This document shows positions 23,859 through 35,146 of a stretch of DNA of 64,000 bases, in pieces. A model generated the notes under the pieces. The model saw only the letters and a list, made by a program, of their open reading frames with translations. It had not been told where the DNA came from and did not search any database. The stretch lies in contig BDDD01002911.1 of the NCBI GenBank assembly GCA_001972305.1, positions 118,679-182,678 on the forward strand, written 5' to 3'. The stretch's first letter is position 1, and each line of letters starts with the position of its first letter. Made by a program: the position numbers and the translations under genes. This DNA comes from Cephalotus follicularis (Eukaryota > Streptophyta > Magnoliopsida > Oxalidales > Cephalotaceae).

Positions 23859-25705
23859 ATGCTAGGTCACCGATCATTAGATGCCGAAGTAGTTACTTGC
23901 GACCTAGAGATTGAAAGAACTTTAGCTGGAATTAGAGCAAATAACAGAATGGGTGAAAATCATAACGCGCCCCATAGACGGCCCTTAAGTGAACATTTTA
24001 ACCCACGTGCATATAACATTGCTTCATGTATTAGGGTGCCTACTATCCAAGCTGCTCAATATGAGATTAAGTCCAGTATTATTCAGATGTTACCATCCTT
24101 TTATGCACTTGCCAATGAGGAACTGTACAAGCATTTGGATGAATTCATTGAGATTTGCTCCACGTTTAAAATCCAGAACTTGTCGGAGGATGCCCTTAAG
24201 CTAATCTTATTTCCATTCTCATTGAAAGATAGAGCTAAACAATGGTTACATTCCTTAGACTCCGTAATCATCACAACGTGGGCACAATTACAGCACGAGT
24301 TCCTCAAGAAATATTTTCTCATAGGCCGAACTAACCAGATAAGATGAGCTCTCACTAGCTTTTCACAGCAAGATGGTGAGCAATTCCATGACTCATGGGA
24401 AAGATTAAAGGATCTCATCTGAAAATGTCCTCATCATGCTGTTCCGAAATGACAGTTAGTCCAATGCTTCTATGATGGACTGACCGCACAAAATAGACAA
24501 ATGGTGGATGCTTCTTGTGGAGGTACATTCATGCATAAAAGTGAGGACGAGGCTTAGCAATTATTTGAGTCTCTCAGCGAGAACTCTTTGCATCATTTAT
24601 CATCCAGAGTAGAGTCCTCCACAACGGGTACTCAAACGAAGGGAGGTATTTTGAGGTGATCCAATTTGAGACCATCAAGGCTAAGGTGGACATCCTATCT
24701 CAGAAATTAGATAAAGTTCATACTATAGGGACGCTTCCTACGCAATCTACTCAGAATTCCATGGCACAAGAGGCTTGCACCTTATGTGCTAGCCCAACAC
24801 ATTATATGAGTGATTTCCCACTTGTTGTGCATTATCCAGATTTTATTCAAGAACAATCACAAGCAATACAAGGATTCTCTAGACCGAGAAATGATCCATA
24901 TTCCAACACGTATAACCCAGGATGGAGGAATCACCCCAATTTTTTATGGAAGCAGCTCAATACTAGCCAAAATCCCCTGTATAGGCAAGATAATTCCTTT
25001 TCTTATCAAAATTCCTATAGGGATGTGCAACAATCGAATTTTCTATCTCAAGTGCCCTTGTCAACTGAAGATAAATTGGATAAGGTACTATTTACGTTAG
25101 ATGAGATCAACAAGAATAGCCAAAAATATGATCAGATCATTCACTCCCATACCCAATCCATCTCCAAATTGGAAACGCAAATAGGACAGCTAGCCGATAT
25201 GATGAGGAAGAGAGAAGAAGGCCACATGCCCAGTCAAGTGGTAGGCAATTCGAGAAATCAGGCTGGACAGTGTTCCTACGTGGAAAAAGCCCAAGCAATT
25301 GCTACATTGAGAAGTGATCGAGTAATCGGAGGAACACAATAAACTATCTCAAATCCTAATTCAATTCATGAGAAAAATCCTGAAGAGAGTGTGTCCTCCG
25401 AGAGTGGTGAGAAAGAGACCGTTGGCCAATCTAAAATGGAAGTCACTAAAGCATCCACGTCTAAAGAAAGTGAACAAAATGGGAAGGAAAAAGACATTAC
25501 CTTTGCCACACCTAAAGCACCTTTCCCCGAGTGTTTGCGATCTCCGTCTTTAGTTCCTCCGTTTGGTAAAAAGTTTGCAAGAATGGACAAGATGATGGAA
25601 CTGTTCAAACAAGTCCAAATTAACATTCCTCTCGTAGATGCAATACGACAAGTGCCAGCATACGCCAAATTCTGTAAGACTTATGCACCACAAAGCGTAA
25701 GCTGA
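23859..25705 (+). pseudogene. gag: A1 gag, with stops and a frameshift
   Basis: Gag of the Athila/Tat type. The first frame (23859-24347) carries the capsid-like segment: LSEHFNPRAYNIASC, IIQMLPSFYAL, LKLILFPFSLKDRAKQWL and HEFLKKYF. In-frame stops follow at 24345, about 24420 and about 24450, and a frameshift lies near 24600-24650. The frame resumes at 24656 with a zinc-knuckle-like CTLCASPTHYMSDF (last Cys replaced by Phe), a region rich in Asn, Gln and Ser, and a coiled-coil-like stretch near 25080-25200. A stop at 25340-25342 is followed by more gag-hinge sequence to 25705 (PPFGKKFARMDKMMELFKQV). Confidence 0.87.
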
Positions 25706-26691
25706 AAACGTACATTCCAAAAAAGGTCCATCTCACAGAGCAGGTGAGCGCAGTGCTTTCTAACAAGTTTCCACCTAAACTAAAAGATCCTGGAGCTCCT
25801 CTGATATCTTGCAAAATTGGAAATTTACAAATAGAAAGAGCACTTTTGGATTTAAGGGCTAGCGTTAACATCCTCCCTAGCTCAGTTTATGACCATTTCG
25901 GATTTGGAGAATTGAAACCCGCCGAGGTAATCCTTCAACTTGCTGATAGATCTTTGAAAATTCCAAAGGGATTCATTGAGGACGTTTTGGTGAAAGTAGA
26001 TGAGCTTTATTTTCCAGTAGATTTCCTTGTGCTTGATATGGAAACACATGCGATTGGAAAACCACATTCGATTATCTTAGGTCATCCTTTCTTAGCAACA
26101 GCAAATGCATGCATAAATTGTCGATATGGAGCTATGGACGTATCCTTTGGTAATAAGAAATTGAAAATAAACATATTCAATGCACCCCTAGGACCTCAAG
26201 GTGAGGAGGCTTGTTTTGCCATAGATAGTATAGATAGGACATATCCTCAGAGTTTCGTTGACGATGATTGTGAGGTAGATTCAGACACTGTTGAGATTAA
26301 TGTCCCGTTGGATTCTCCTTTGATACACTGGACTCCTGATTGGATTGACACACAGTGGTTGGAAAATGAAGCTGAGTTAGCATGGCTAGAAAATAAGCTC
26401 AATGAGCCAACTTCGAGTAGTGAATGGGATCATCTATCCCATTACACTCACAAAATTGTCACGCCTAACCAAACGTCCTTTGACATAGAGTTTGACAGCA
26501 ACCTCAGTGAATGCTTGAAGGAAATAGAGGATGAGGAAGCAATTCAACAGGAATTTTTGAAGTGGCTAGATAATGGGGTTATTGAATCTATCTCAGATAG
26601 GGAACGCAAATTTGATGAAATCATCAGTGAGTGTATGAGGGAATTTGAGGAGATTGAAAAAGGAGATTTCTTTGAGGTGTTAGGTCCATAA
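25706..26691 (+). pseudogene. A1 aspartic protease region and downstream linker
   Basis: Frame-shifted relative to gag; the frame is open to 26691 with an ATG at 25744, though in the family this is a continuation of the polyprotein. Retroviral-type protease features: LISCKIGNLQIERALLDLRA at about 25800-25860, where the active-site motif normally reads D-L-G-A-S but here has Arg for Gly, then LQLADRSLKIPKGFIEDVLV and ILGHPFLATANA near 26080-26110. The substitution likely inactivates it. Acidic linker sequence follows (WTPDWIDTQWLENEAELAWL). Normally RT follows here; it does not. Confidence 0.85.
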
Positions 26692-26854
26692 CCATTAGAA
26701 TCAGAGGGTCCATTGCCCATATCTTGGCATAAACCATTCATAGAAAAATCTCCGAAATTTGAATTGAAAGAATTTCCTTGTAATTCATTCATGGGTCATT
26801 GTTCCACCTCATTTGAAATTGTGAACATTTTTTTGGGATTGGGAGACTAGTAAT

Positions 26855-27181
26855 TTGGTAGATTGCATTTTTGACAGTTTTTACTGGTGGAATTCTTGTT
26901 GGGATGGTTCTTATATTGTAAAAGTTGTTTTCTCCCATTGTGTTGTTGCACTTAAATGTTATGGTTCTATTGATGGATTTTATTGGTGGAAATATTTTTG
27001 GGATGCCATTTATGTTGTTCAAACTATGCTTTCACATGGTATTTTTGAGTTTGCTTGGGCAGGTTTTGAAGGCACATTGAGAATCAATGGGACGCGTTTG
27101 AAACCATATGTGGATGGAATTACTGATGGACAAATCATTGAGTCTGTTGACTTGATTGATCTTGTCTACATTCCTCTTTGA
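26855..27181 (+). pseudogene. A1 Trp-rich duplicated segment and integrase C-terminal tail
   Basis: A 108-residue frame after the pol deletion. Two copies of a Trp-rich motif (FYWWNSCWD at 26879 and FYWWKYFWD at 26978) lie exactly 99 bp apart, each followed by Tyr/Val-rich sequence and Ser-His. The end (LRINGTRLKPYVDG) resembles the usual last residues of Athila-group integrases (NG-x-R-LK-Y), suggesting the deletion removed everything from RT through most of integrase. I do not recognise the Trp-rich repeat; it may be decayed pol or a separate small protein. Function unknown. Confidence 0.55.
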
Positions 27182-28555
27182 TATCCACACCAGTTGCGTC
27201 TAGCCAAAGACATTAAAGAAAAGCGCTTAGTGGGAGGAAACCCACTATTTTTGTTTTATTTACGTATCTCGTTTCTTTTACGTTTTTGTTTTTGTTTTTG
27301 TAGGTAATTTAAGTGCGGATTGATAATCTTCAAAATTTTCCGCTGCACTGATAGATTATTTCAAGCTTCACGATCATATCCGGTAAATCCTACCCCATTG
27401 TTATTTTATTTATTTGCATTGTTTGATTATTTTTGTTCATTTATTGTTATTTTTTATATTTGTGTTTCATTGCATTGAGGACAATGCAACGTTTAAGTAT
27501 GGGGGGGTTTAGTAACGTTGTTCATTTTAATTTTGAAAGTAGGAATAAATGTTAATATACTCAGAAATAATAGAAAACCCCATAGGAGAAATAATAAATT
27601 TTTTGTTTTTAAGGAAAAGAAAAAGAATGCATCTCAAGGTAGGAGTTCTGTGCGAAAATAAATGAATAAAGATAAAGATAAAAAAGACCATCTTGTATGT
27701 TTTCGAAGTTTCATAAATTTTAGTGAGGAGAAGGATAAGGAATGGATGTTGTTGCATATATATATATATATATATGATGAAAAAAAATAAAGAAAGAAAA
27801 AGAAAATTAATGTTTATTTTACCTTTTTGAATTCAGTCTTGGGCAGTAGCCTATTTGATTCGAGTAATTAAATCCGAGGGGTGTTTTACACCTAGTTCCT
27901 TAAAGCCAATTGGTTTTGAGAGTAACTGGTCGAAAGCTCGCTACATGGGTCTTATAGAAAGCTTAAGAGATCAAGACATTGCACGAATTTAAGTTGGTAA
28001 AAGAAAAATTCTGAAACTACTTAGTACTTTGAGTGTCCATGACATTTCAGATGGAAAAGAGTGGAAAGTAAAAAAAAAAAAAAGACAATATGTGTAAGTG
28101 CTAAAGTTTTTTGTCCGACTCCGAACTAGATTTTATATTGCTAAGAATGGATATTGTGATTGGTTTATATATTTTGGAATAATAGAAATATCTATGAAAG
28201 CTCCTTAATTGAGATGTGTTTTGATTCTAGAACTTGGACGAGAAAATAAAATTCAAGTATGGGGGTGTTCTATGAATTTTTTAGTAGAGATACATTTAAT
28301 CTATTGTCAAATTTTTGATGAACTGAATCTTGTGTGTTTATTCACTTGGAAAGCACTCACGAGACAAAACTTGTCCACTAGGGCCACCTAGGGGTTTAAA
28401 GGCTTGTTGCATGTGCTAAATGCAATCGTGATTCCTACGAAAGTGAGTTAGGTTTTTGTTTTTGTAGTCTATTTTAGTTTGTGTGTTTGTTTTTTCATTT
28501 TTAGCTTTCCATTTTGTTTTCTTGAGGACAAGCAAAGTGCAAGTATGGGGGTATT
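27182..28555 (+). other. A1 3' non-coding region with three polypurine-like words
   Basis: No credible coding sequence. AAGTATGGGGG words occur at 27495, 28255 and 28541; only the last abuts the 3' LTR and serves as the expected polypurine tract. The first follows GAGGACAATGCAACG, the last follows GAGGACAAGCAAAGTGC, so they look like related modules. A (TA)n tract is at 27756-27775. Confidence 0.75.
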
Positions 28556-30369
28556 TGATAAGCATAAAAATGTGTGATTTTAATGATTTATTTATTATGT
28601 TTTTATGCTTGGAATAGACTACTGTGGTTGTGTTTATTTGATTTTCAGGTATTATATGATTATTACGAAATAAGAGAAAATGAAGCTAAAATGTTACTTT
28701 TCGAGTTAAAATGGTTTGAAGTCAACGATTGGTTAAGGGAAGCACCCACTTAAGCGAGAGAAGTCAAAATTTAAAGCTTAGAAGATATTGAATATTGGAC
28801 TCATTCTATTCATAAAATTATTTGGAGCACTTTTAGTTCTTGGACCGACTCATTTTGAAGCTTTGATGAAGAGATATTACAAGAAAACAAATGTTGAAGC
28901 ACATGGAGCCCACTGCTTACATCACATGATGTCACTATGTATTACTCTCAATTCACAGCCGCAATTCTGCTGAATCCTGAATTAAGCATCATTCTCATGC
29001 GCCACAACCCATGCATGCATACATCTTAAGCAACAGCAACACACCACAAGCGTCCATGCAGGCCATGCAAACACAAGCCCAAGCACTGCAGCGCCCATGC
29101 AACCAACGAAGCCAGCGTCCATGCAGCCCAACACGCCATACACGCATTCATGAAAAATGCCGCAGTATTCAATTTAAAATTCCTGCAGCCCATGCATTCA
29201 TCAAATCAGCTTAGCCCATGCATACATCAACCCATACACTTCAACGCCAAAAGCAAAATGTCTTCAGCCCAGCAGCATTCATGCGCATCATAAGCCGCAA
29301 TTCAACATGCAGCATCTATGCACATCATTCTTCAATTAATCGTGCAGCCAATGAAGCCCAGTATCCATGCGCCAAATACATTCAGTTTTCATATGGCAGA
29401 TGTGGGAATAAAACAAGAGGGACCCACGTTGGATTTAGGTTAGTTGGCTGGTGGTGTATATATATATGGCATAAACGCACGCGAGCTGCAACGCAATTAG
29501 AGAAGTAAAAAAACGCAGTAAAGAGGCAGGCGACGGTTGGAAGATGGAGAGGGAGAATTCTTTGAAGATTATTGTTACTTCCATCGTCATGCTCGGCTAA
29601 GTAATTTAATCTCTAGATGTAGATGGACCCATGTTATATATATTTCTCAGTTTTTGTTTCAAGTTTAATTTCATGTTATGAGACACTTTTTCTTGTTAAT
29701 GTGGTGACAACATTGATAAGAAGAATTTTTAATATATAAAATCTGTTTTGATGATTTATTGTTAGTAACTTTATTTCTTCTATATCATGCAATATCTTTC
29801 TATGTGATTGAACCAATGACAGCCTTTAACCAATCAACCTTTTGAGAGTATCAAGGTGTGACAGGATAGGTTGTACCTAGGCTAAATCACTAGTTTGCTG
29901 TGTTAATCAAAGACACCCTTTAACCAATCAACCTTTTGAGAGTATCAAGGTTTGACAAGATAGGTTGTACCTAGGTTAATTCGGTAATTTTTTGCGCTAA
30001 ACTGAAACTTGTGCCATGAATTTGAATATATATATATATATACATGCAGGGATTCTCACATCTACGGGATTACTGTTTCATATTACTTTTCTTATTTATT
30101 TATTTTGTTAGTTTACGTTAGATATGTAATTTGAATTGTTTAGTTTTTCATTAAATTAGTTTAATTGAAAACCAATCCTCTTTGCAATTCATTTTATTTG
30201 CATTGTTAACTTACATTAAATTAATTTCGTATTCGTTATTTTTGTTTAGTTGCATCCTAAGTTTATTTTTATAGCATCTCCTTTCAGCTCTTCGTGGGAA
30301 CGATCCCTACTTCCACTTGCTAAATTGTTAGATTAGGGTAATTTTGATTCGGCCGAACGACACCCATCA
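28556..30369 (+). repeat. A1 3' LTR (1814 bp)
   Basis: Matches the 5' LTR along its full length with scattered substitutions and small indels. The CATGCA-rich segment (about 28990-29380) and the 94-bp duplication (29828 and 29922) are conserved. Ends ACACCCATCA, followed by GTCAC. Confidence 0.94.
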
Positions 30370-30893
30370 GTCACCTAGTGACTATACACTACTGACGCGG
30401 ATAGGAATCCTATTGACACAGGTAGGACTATCCATATAGGTTTCCTATGGTGGGTCAAGTTTAGTGAAAATGCTCTAAGCATGCACCCCGCAATAGGCCC
30501 TTGGCTCTAGCCAAATGGCAATCAGATGCTCTATCCTCCACAGTTGGGATTAGTGCCTAACTACGGTAAGTCTATCCGGCTCTACTATTGCCCAAAGATA
30601 GTGAACCAACGACCTGGAACATTTTGTCAAAAGGGAGTAAGGGAGTCGTTCTCATAGCCTCCATGGCACGATATCCAACCCTTTGCAAGACAGGGCACTG
30701 TGAGTGCTTACAGTTAATACGAAAATTAAACTAAGACAATACATTTATTGGTTGGGATACTCACACACGACATGCCATAACAGAATAAGTTTTGCACAAC
30801 ATAACATTAAATGAATTCAAGATTGTATATATGAGGTGAATTACAATTACAAAGAGCCACCTAGTGGGTTGCAGGGTCACCCTATACCTAACA

Positions 30894-31629
30894 CTCTCAC
30901 CCTCCAAACTTCATTATACGTAGAGATAGTTTCTATCTTGGATTCTATCTTTACTTGTGTTGAAGACTAGATTAGGTCTAAACATATTTAACCTCCAGTC
31001 CTTTACAAAATTTGCTGGTCGTGGTTTGGGTAGCAAGATTAGTGAAGAAAAAAAAACCAAATTTAAAGCTTGAGGGAATACACAAAAGTGGAGGAGCAAA
31101 GACTTAGGTAATGAAATTCTAACATCCTCTTTATAGCTTTTGTGTTGATGTTTGGGTTTTGGGTTGGTGAATTGATGTTCGGGTTTTTGTGTGTAACCCT
31201 AATACCAATTTAAGGAGTGACCTGTAATAGGGTTAGCGAAACCCTAGCTCCAGCCGAAACCTTATGCTTGGGAAGTTTGTTTGGTTCAATTGAAACCCTA
31301 ATTATTGATCATTGGGCATAATGGGATAATTAGGGAAAGGGCATTTCATGCTTCCGCATTTCAAAGAAAAGAAAAATTTTTGTTCTTCATCTGGAACACT
31401 AAGTGTACCACAGTGCATAGAGCCGCCTCTCCCTACACCATTTTCACCTTTACCATTTCATGAAGATTTCTTGCCTTCTTGCCTGTTTGTCTTTGTCTGT
31501 TCAAGGAGTTTTCACACCTAACCAAAGATTTTAATTTCGTTCAAGTTGTTTTTCTCTGATTAAAATTTTGGTGAGTTCTGTTTTTGCCTTTTAATTTCTA
31601 CAACCCTAGTTGAGTAGGAAGAAATAAAT
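30894..31629. other. Non-coding interval between C1 LTR and the transposon-derived pseudogene
   Basis: Outside the C1 LTR terminus. AT-rich with several AACCCTAA-type words near 31195-31310; a TATA-like CTATAAAG is read on the minus strand near 31130. It could be promoter and leader of the plus-strand pseudogene or a relic of another element. I see no gene or terminal repeat here. Confidence 0.4.
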
Positions 31630-33984
31630 ATGAGTCTTCTCGTTTCTTCATCAGACCTTAGGGTCCTTCCCCTTAGAGAAAATGCTTCCTTGTTTGATAA
31701 AGACTTGGAAGTAAATGTTATGTACCCTCAGTCGAGACGTAATCTTCTTGTTGTGTACTCAGAGAGCGAGGGCGAGGAGGATGTTAGATTAGGGTGTCCC
31801 TGCAAGCCACGAGAAGGCTGCAGACATATGTTCTTAGCATATGACACACTCTTGAATCGTACATTCTTAGTTCCATTCGTGTTCTATTGTGCATTTTTCA
31901 GTAAAGATTGGCATTTTGCTATATGTATTATCCCATACCCCGCTTCCGGCCGTGTCTCCTCCACCAATGAGCTGAGTAGATTTTTTGGAGTCCGTTGGTG
32001 TCAACATCGGAGGAAACGTGGACTGTCCGAAAACCGACGGTGTTACCGGTGACCGGCATTTGCTACTACAAGCGTGTAGCGGCAAAGTGGTGGAGCCTCC
32101 AACGTTGGTATGGTTGCTTCACTCTTACTTTTATGTTTTCCGCTGTGTTTAAACTTTATGGTTTTGCGTGCATGCTTGATTTTGTAATTGTTCGATTGAA
32201 CATCAAACGGAGATCCTAGGCTTTTATATTTGGTACTAAGATGTAAGTGTGGACCATGACTTTCAGTCTTGGTGTTTTTAAAAATTTTAAAATTATGCAC
32301 ACTTGCGTCCTAGGACCAAATCTACCGGGAACCCTTGCCAGGTTTCCAACAGAGGACCGCTTGCCCATTGCATCTATAATGGCCATAGTCAAACAAGTGG
32401 TTAAGAACCCTACAAGCCAGGAAAGACATAGGGGGGGAGTAAGTTTATCCCTCCCATGAGGCTACTGATAGGCCAGTGCCCATAAAAGAGATGCCTCTAA
32501 TCTCTAATAGTCACCCTATGAGCAAGTTGACATTGGCTCAAGCTACAGAGTTGGCCAAGGAGTTCCATATTCCTCATATTTTGTCTATCTGTCCAACGAT
32601 GGCAAACATGCCACTAAGAACGTGCCTAGGCAAGTCACAGTATTTGAAGATTTTCTTAGGCATGGTCTACGTCTACCCTTTACCTCCCTTTTGCCCTACA
32701 AGTGTTGGACCACTATGGTCTTGACCCTAGGCAGCTTCTAGCACAGTCCTAGGCGTTCGTGATGGGGTTCTTGGTGATATGTTTGGAGAAGTCCATCCTC
32801 GTTACTGTGGAGCTCTTCGAGGAATTCTTCAACTTCACCAGCAGCCTTGATCTGGGCTTTTACTTCAAGTCAAGGCCAGAGAGAAAGCTCTTGATGGACC
32901 AGACCCAATCCATCAAGAGTTGGAGATTGAGATACTTTTCGGTTGATGGTCTGGAAGGATTTATTCCTACCATCTGGGATGATGCACCCAAATCATTGAT
33001 GAATAAGAGGAATCCTCTGAAACATGAGGAGTAGAGGTTCCTAAAGGGTATGTTGTCTTGGAATCCCATCTCTGTACTCAGCACCATGACAGAGAGAATC
33101 CTAAGATCTACTGGCATTAACGTTCCTTAGGTATATGGGGGAGAGGATGATGTAGAGTTCGAAGTCTCTGACCCTGGTAAATATCTTTGTTTGTTTGTTA
33201 TCCAATTCTTGCTCTCTAAAAAATAGTCTACTCTTCTCTAAATAACCTTGTTTTGTTGTCTATTTTATTGTATACATAGCTGGTGGTATGTCCCTTTCTA
33301 ACTTGAAGAGGTCTTTGGCGACAAAAGTTAGGGGGAACTCCAGCTCTCATGGCAGTCATACCCTCCCTTTCAAAGCCTCCAGTCCCCCAAAGAAAAAGGC
33401 AAAGACCTGATAGGAGTGCTGCTCTCCCACCTAAGAAAAAAAACTCCTCATGCTCCTTAGAGCTCTAGAGGGAAAAAGGTTGTTCCCAGCTATTGGCGAT
33501 CAAAGGAAGGAAATGCAAGAGGAATTTTATAAGTCGAGGTTCTCCTGTCGCGTCTACTAGAGCTGTGGAGGCTTCGGTGTATGAGGAACTACTTGAGCTT
33601 TCCTTCGTCCCTGCTGAAAGGACTGCTAAAGATAATCTTGCCCCAGAAGCCCTCAGAGCACAAACACTGAGCACAGTCCTGTAAGTAAGTATACTCATCT
33701 TCTGGTTGCTTTGTCTATCTTTCTTATTATTATGTCATCCTCTTACTGTTGTGTTTTGGATTTTCAGAGTAGCAATGAAGTGATCCTCTTGGCCAACCGC
33801 TACAAGGAACTATCAACGATTCTCGTTGACAATGAGGCTGAGCTAGAGAGGATCTCTGCTGAGAACGTCGATCTCTCCAAAAAGTTGAACGAAGCCTAGG
33901 AGAAGGGTGAGACCGATGATCTGTCTTGAAGGTGGTGTCAAAGGAGAAGAAAGTTCTCCACGAGAAGTATGTGCAGCAAGGCAA
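31630..33984 (+). pseudogene. Decayed 'putative gypsy type transposon' (Transposase_28-like) gene with introns
   Basis: Plus-strand remnants resemble the plant-specific family PF04195. Landmarks: a possible start at 31630; LTLAQATELAKEFHIP near 32530-32575; MGFLVICLEKSI near 32762; GFYFKSRPERKLL near 32850-32895; and KSWRLRYFSVDGLEGFIP near 32910-32970. Exon-intron structure is suggested by GTAAAT...ACATAG at about 33177-33280 and GTAAGT...TTTCAG at about 33681-33767. The C-terminus is coiled-coil-like (LANRYKELSTILVDNEAELE at 33792-33851). Several frameshifts and stops (for example near 32460, 32725, 33032 and 33128) show it is dead. Identification is from family memory, so the exact boundaries are uncertain. 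It ends against G1 reverse transcriptase sequence at about 33985. Confidence 0.55.
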
Positions 33985-34870
33985 AATACTTGGTTTTATG
34001 AAGCCTTTGTCAAGAAGTTCCTATAACTGTACTTTCAATTTCTTCAATTCAATCAGTGTCATCCGATATGTTGCTCTGGAAACTGGAGTTGTTTCTGAAA
34101 ACATATCAACAACAAATTTTGTCTCTCTATTAGGTGGTAATGATGTCAAGTCATGGGGAAAAATATCTCCGAACTCGCACACTATTGGAATATCTTCTAG
34201 TCTTTGTTGCCATCAGTCAGTATCATGCATGTGTGCCAAATACCCCTGGTAACTCTATCTTAACAGTCTGTCAGCATGTAATGTTGTAATCATTGGTGTA
34301 AATGTGGGTCAAAGGTTCCAACGAATTGGAAAGGCAGTTGACTTGGTAGACAAAAGGGCACAACCTTATGATAACAATCAATATGAGAATAATACATGAA
34401 TAGCCAATCCATTGCCATAATCACATCTAGATCTTTAATGGGAAGAACAATAAGGTCCCCTCATAAGAAATGATCATGAATTTCCAATGTACAATTTCTA
34501 CACACTCTATTGGTTGTTGCTAACTCACCGAGATGTGTACTAACTTCTATCATGTACAATAGATATTCAAAATTCAAACTCGTGTTATATACAATATGAG
34601 ATGCAATAAATGAATAGGATAAACTCAGATCTATAAGAACTCATGCTAAGAGGTGAAAAAGTCAAAAAAAAAACGTCCAATCACTGAGTTCGACCCAACT
34701 GTAGTTGCTGGATCCATAGCAAATACTCTCGCTTATGAACTTTGCCCCTAAGGTGTATGAGTCTGTGATGTCTGTGCTGGTTCTCTATGGAAGTAACCCT
34801 ATGGACAGTCTTTGATAAGATGATCTTTACCACTACAAGCCAAATAATGCCCCATGTACCATCGGTAGTT
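33985..34870 (-). pseudogene. pol: G1 zinc knuckle, protease and reverse transcriptase N-terminus
   Basis: Zinc-knuckle segment with GKDHLIKDCP at about 34805-34840. Protease-like blocks scattered in different frames: SYSFIASHIVY near 34585-34620, LEIHDHFL near 34465-34490, and LIVLPIKDLDVIMAMDWL near 34395-34455. The RT start is recognised by TPVSRATYRM and LLDKGFIKPS near 33990-34090. Many stops and shifts, so no product can be expected. The truncation near 33985 precedes all catalytic RT motifs. Confidence 0.75.
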
Positions 34871-35146
34871 CTCTTAAGTATGATTGGTCGTGTGGCAATG
34901 TATGCAATGTGAAGTGTGTACTGGTTACCAACATCAGAGAATCTGAAATGAGTACCCTGACTGAGTGCTCTAGATCTATTACTTCAACGGAAATTCCTCG
35001 ATTAGCCTATCCACTTTGAGAATTGGGATTGATTCCCATAACCAGAAGGACTACCACCTTGAGAACCAGGAGAACCACTTTTATATGTCTTCTGTGATTT
35101 TCCACTATCATTACCACTACCGCCACCCTGCCATAAAGTATGTGAA
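34871..35146 (-). pseudogene. gag: G1 gag hinge (Gly/Ser-rich)
   Basis: Minus-strand reading gives a Gly/Ser/Gln-rich stretch (GGGSGNDSGKSQKTYKSG near 35085-35135), typical of the hinge between the gag domain and the zinc knuckle of gypsy elements. It stops at 35146 where LTR B2 begins; the matching upstream gag piece resumes at 38601. Confidence 0.65.

Larger units (their letters stand above)
21932..30369 (+). mobile_element. Athila-like gypsy element A1, full length but pol-deleted (8.4 kb)
   Basis: LTRs at 21932-23741 and 28556-30369, a tRNA-Asp primer site, gag and protease, a short polyprotein tail, and a polypurine tract. Flanks GTCAT (21927-21931) and GTCAC (30370-30374) form a 5-bp target duplication with one mismatch. 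The gag, the primer type and the 3' AAGTATGGGGG words are typical of the Athila/Tat group. RT, RNase H and nearly all of integrase are absent, so it depended on a relative to move. Confidence 0.92.
8625..30893 (-). mobile_element. Ty1/copia element C1 (minus), heavily nested
   Basis: Pieces in element order: 5' LTR 30893 to 20222 (interrupted by A1), primer site just inside at 20208-20220, leader 20221-19726 and 10512-9241 (interrupted by T2), and gag 9240-8625, cut by B1. Removing A1 leaves an LTR of about 2.23 kb. LTR and leader segments align with those of C2 on the other strand, which independently confirms the reconstruction. The remainder of pol lies beyond the window or is lost. Confidence 0.82.
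20222..30893 (-). repeat. C1 5' LTR, interrupted by Athila-like element A1
   Basis: Terminal pieces are 20222-21931 and 30375-30893, about 2.23 kb joined. Plus view starts TGTTGGAAGCG next to the primer site and ends CCTATACCTAACA at 30893. The minus-strand start TGTTAGGTATAGGG aligns with the C2 LTR start TGTTAGATGTAG at 39171, and homology continues through landmarks such as GAGTACGCAATATGG / GAGTGCGCAATATGG. A possible minus-strand TATA box (TGTATAAGG) is near 20965. No coding sequence. Confidence 0.82.
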
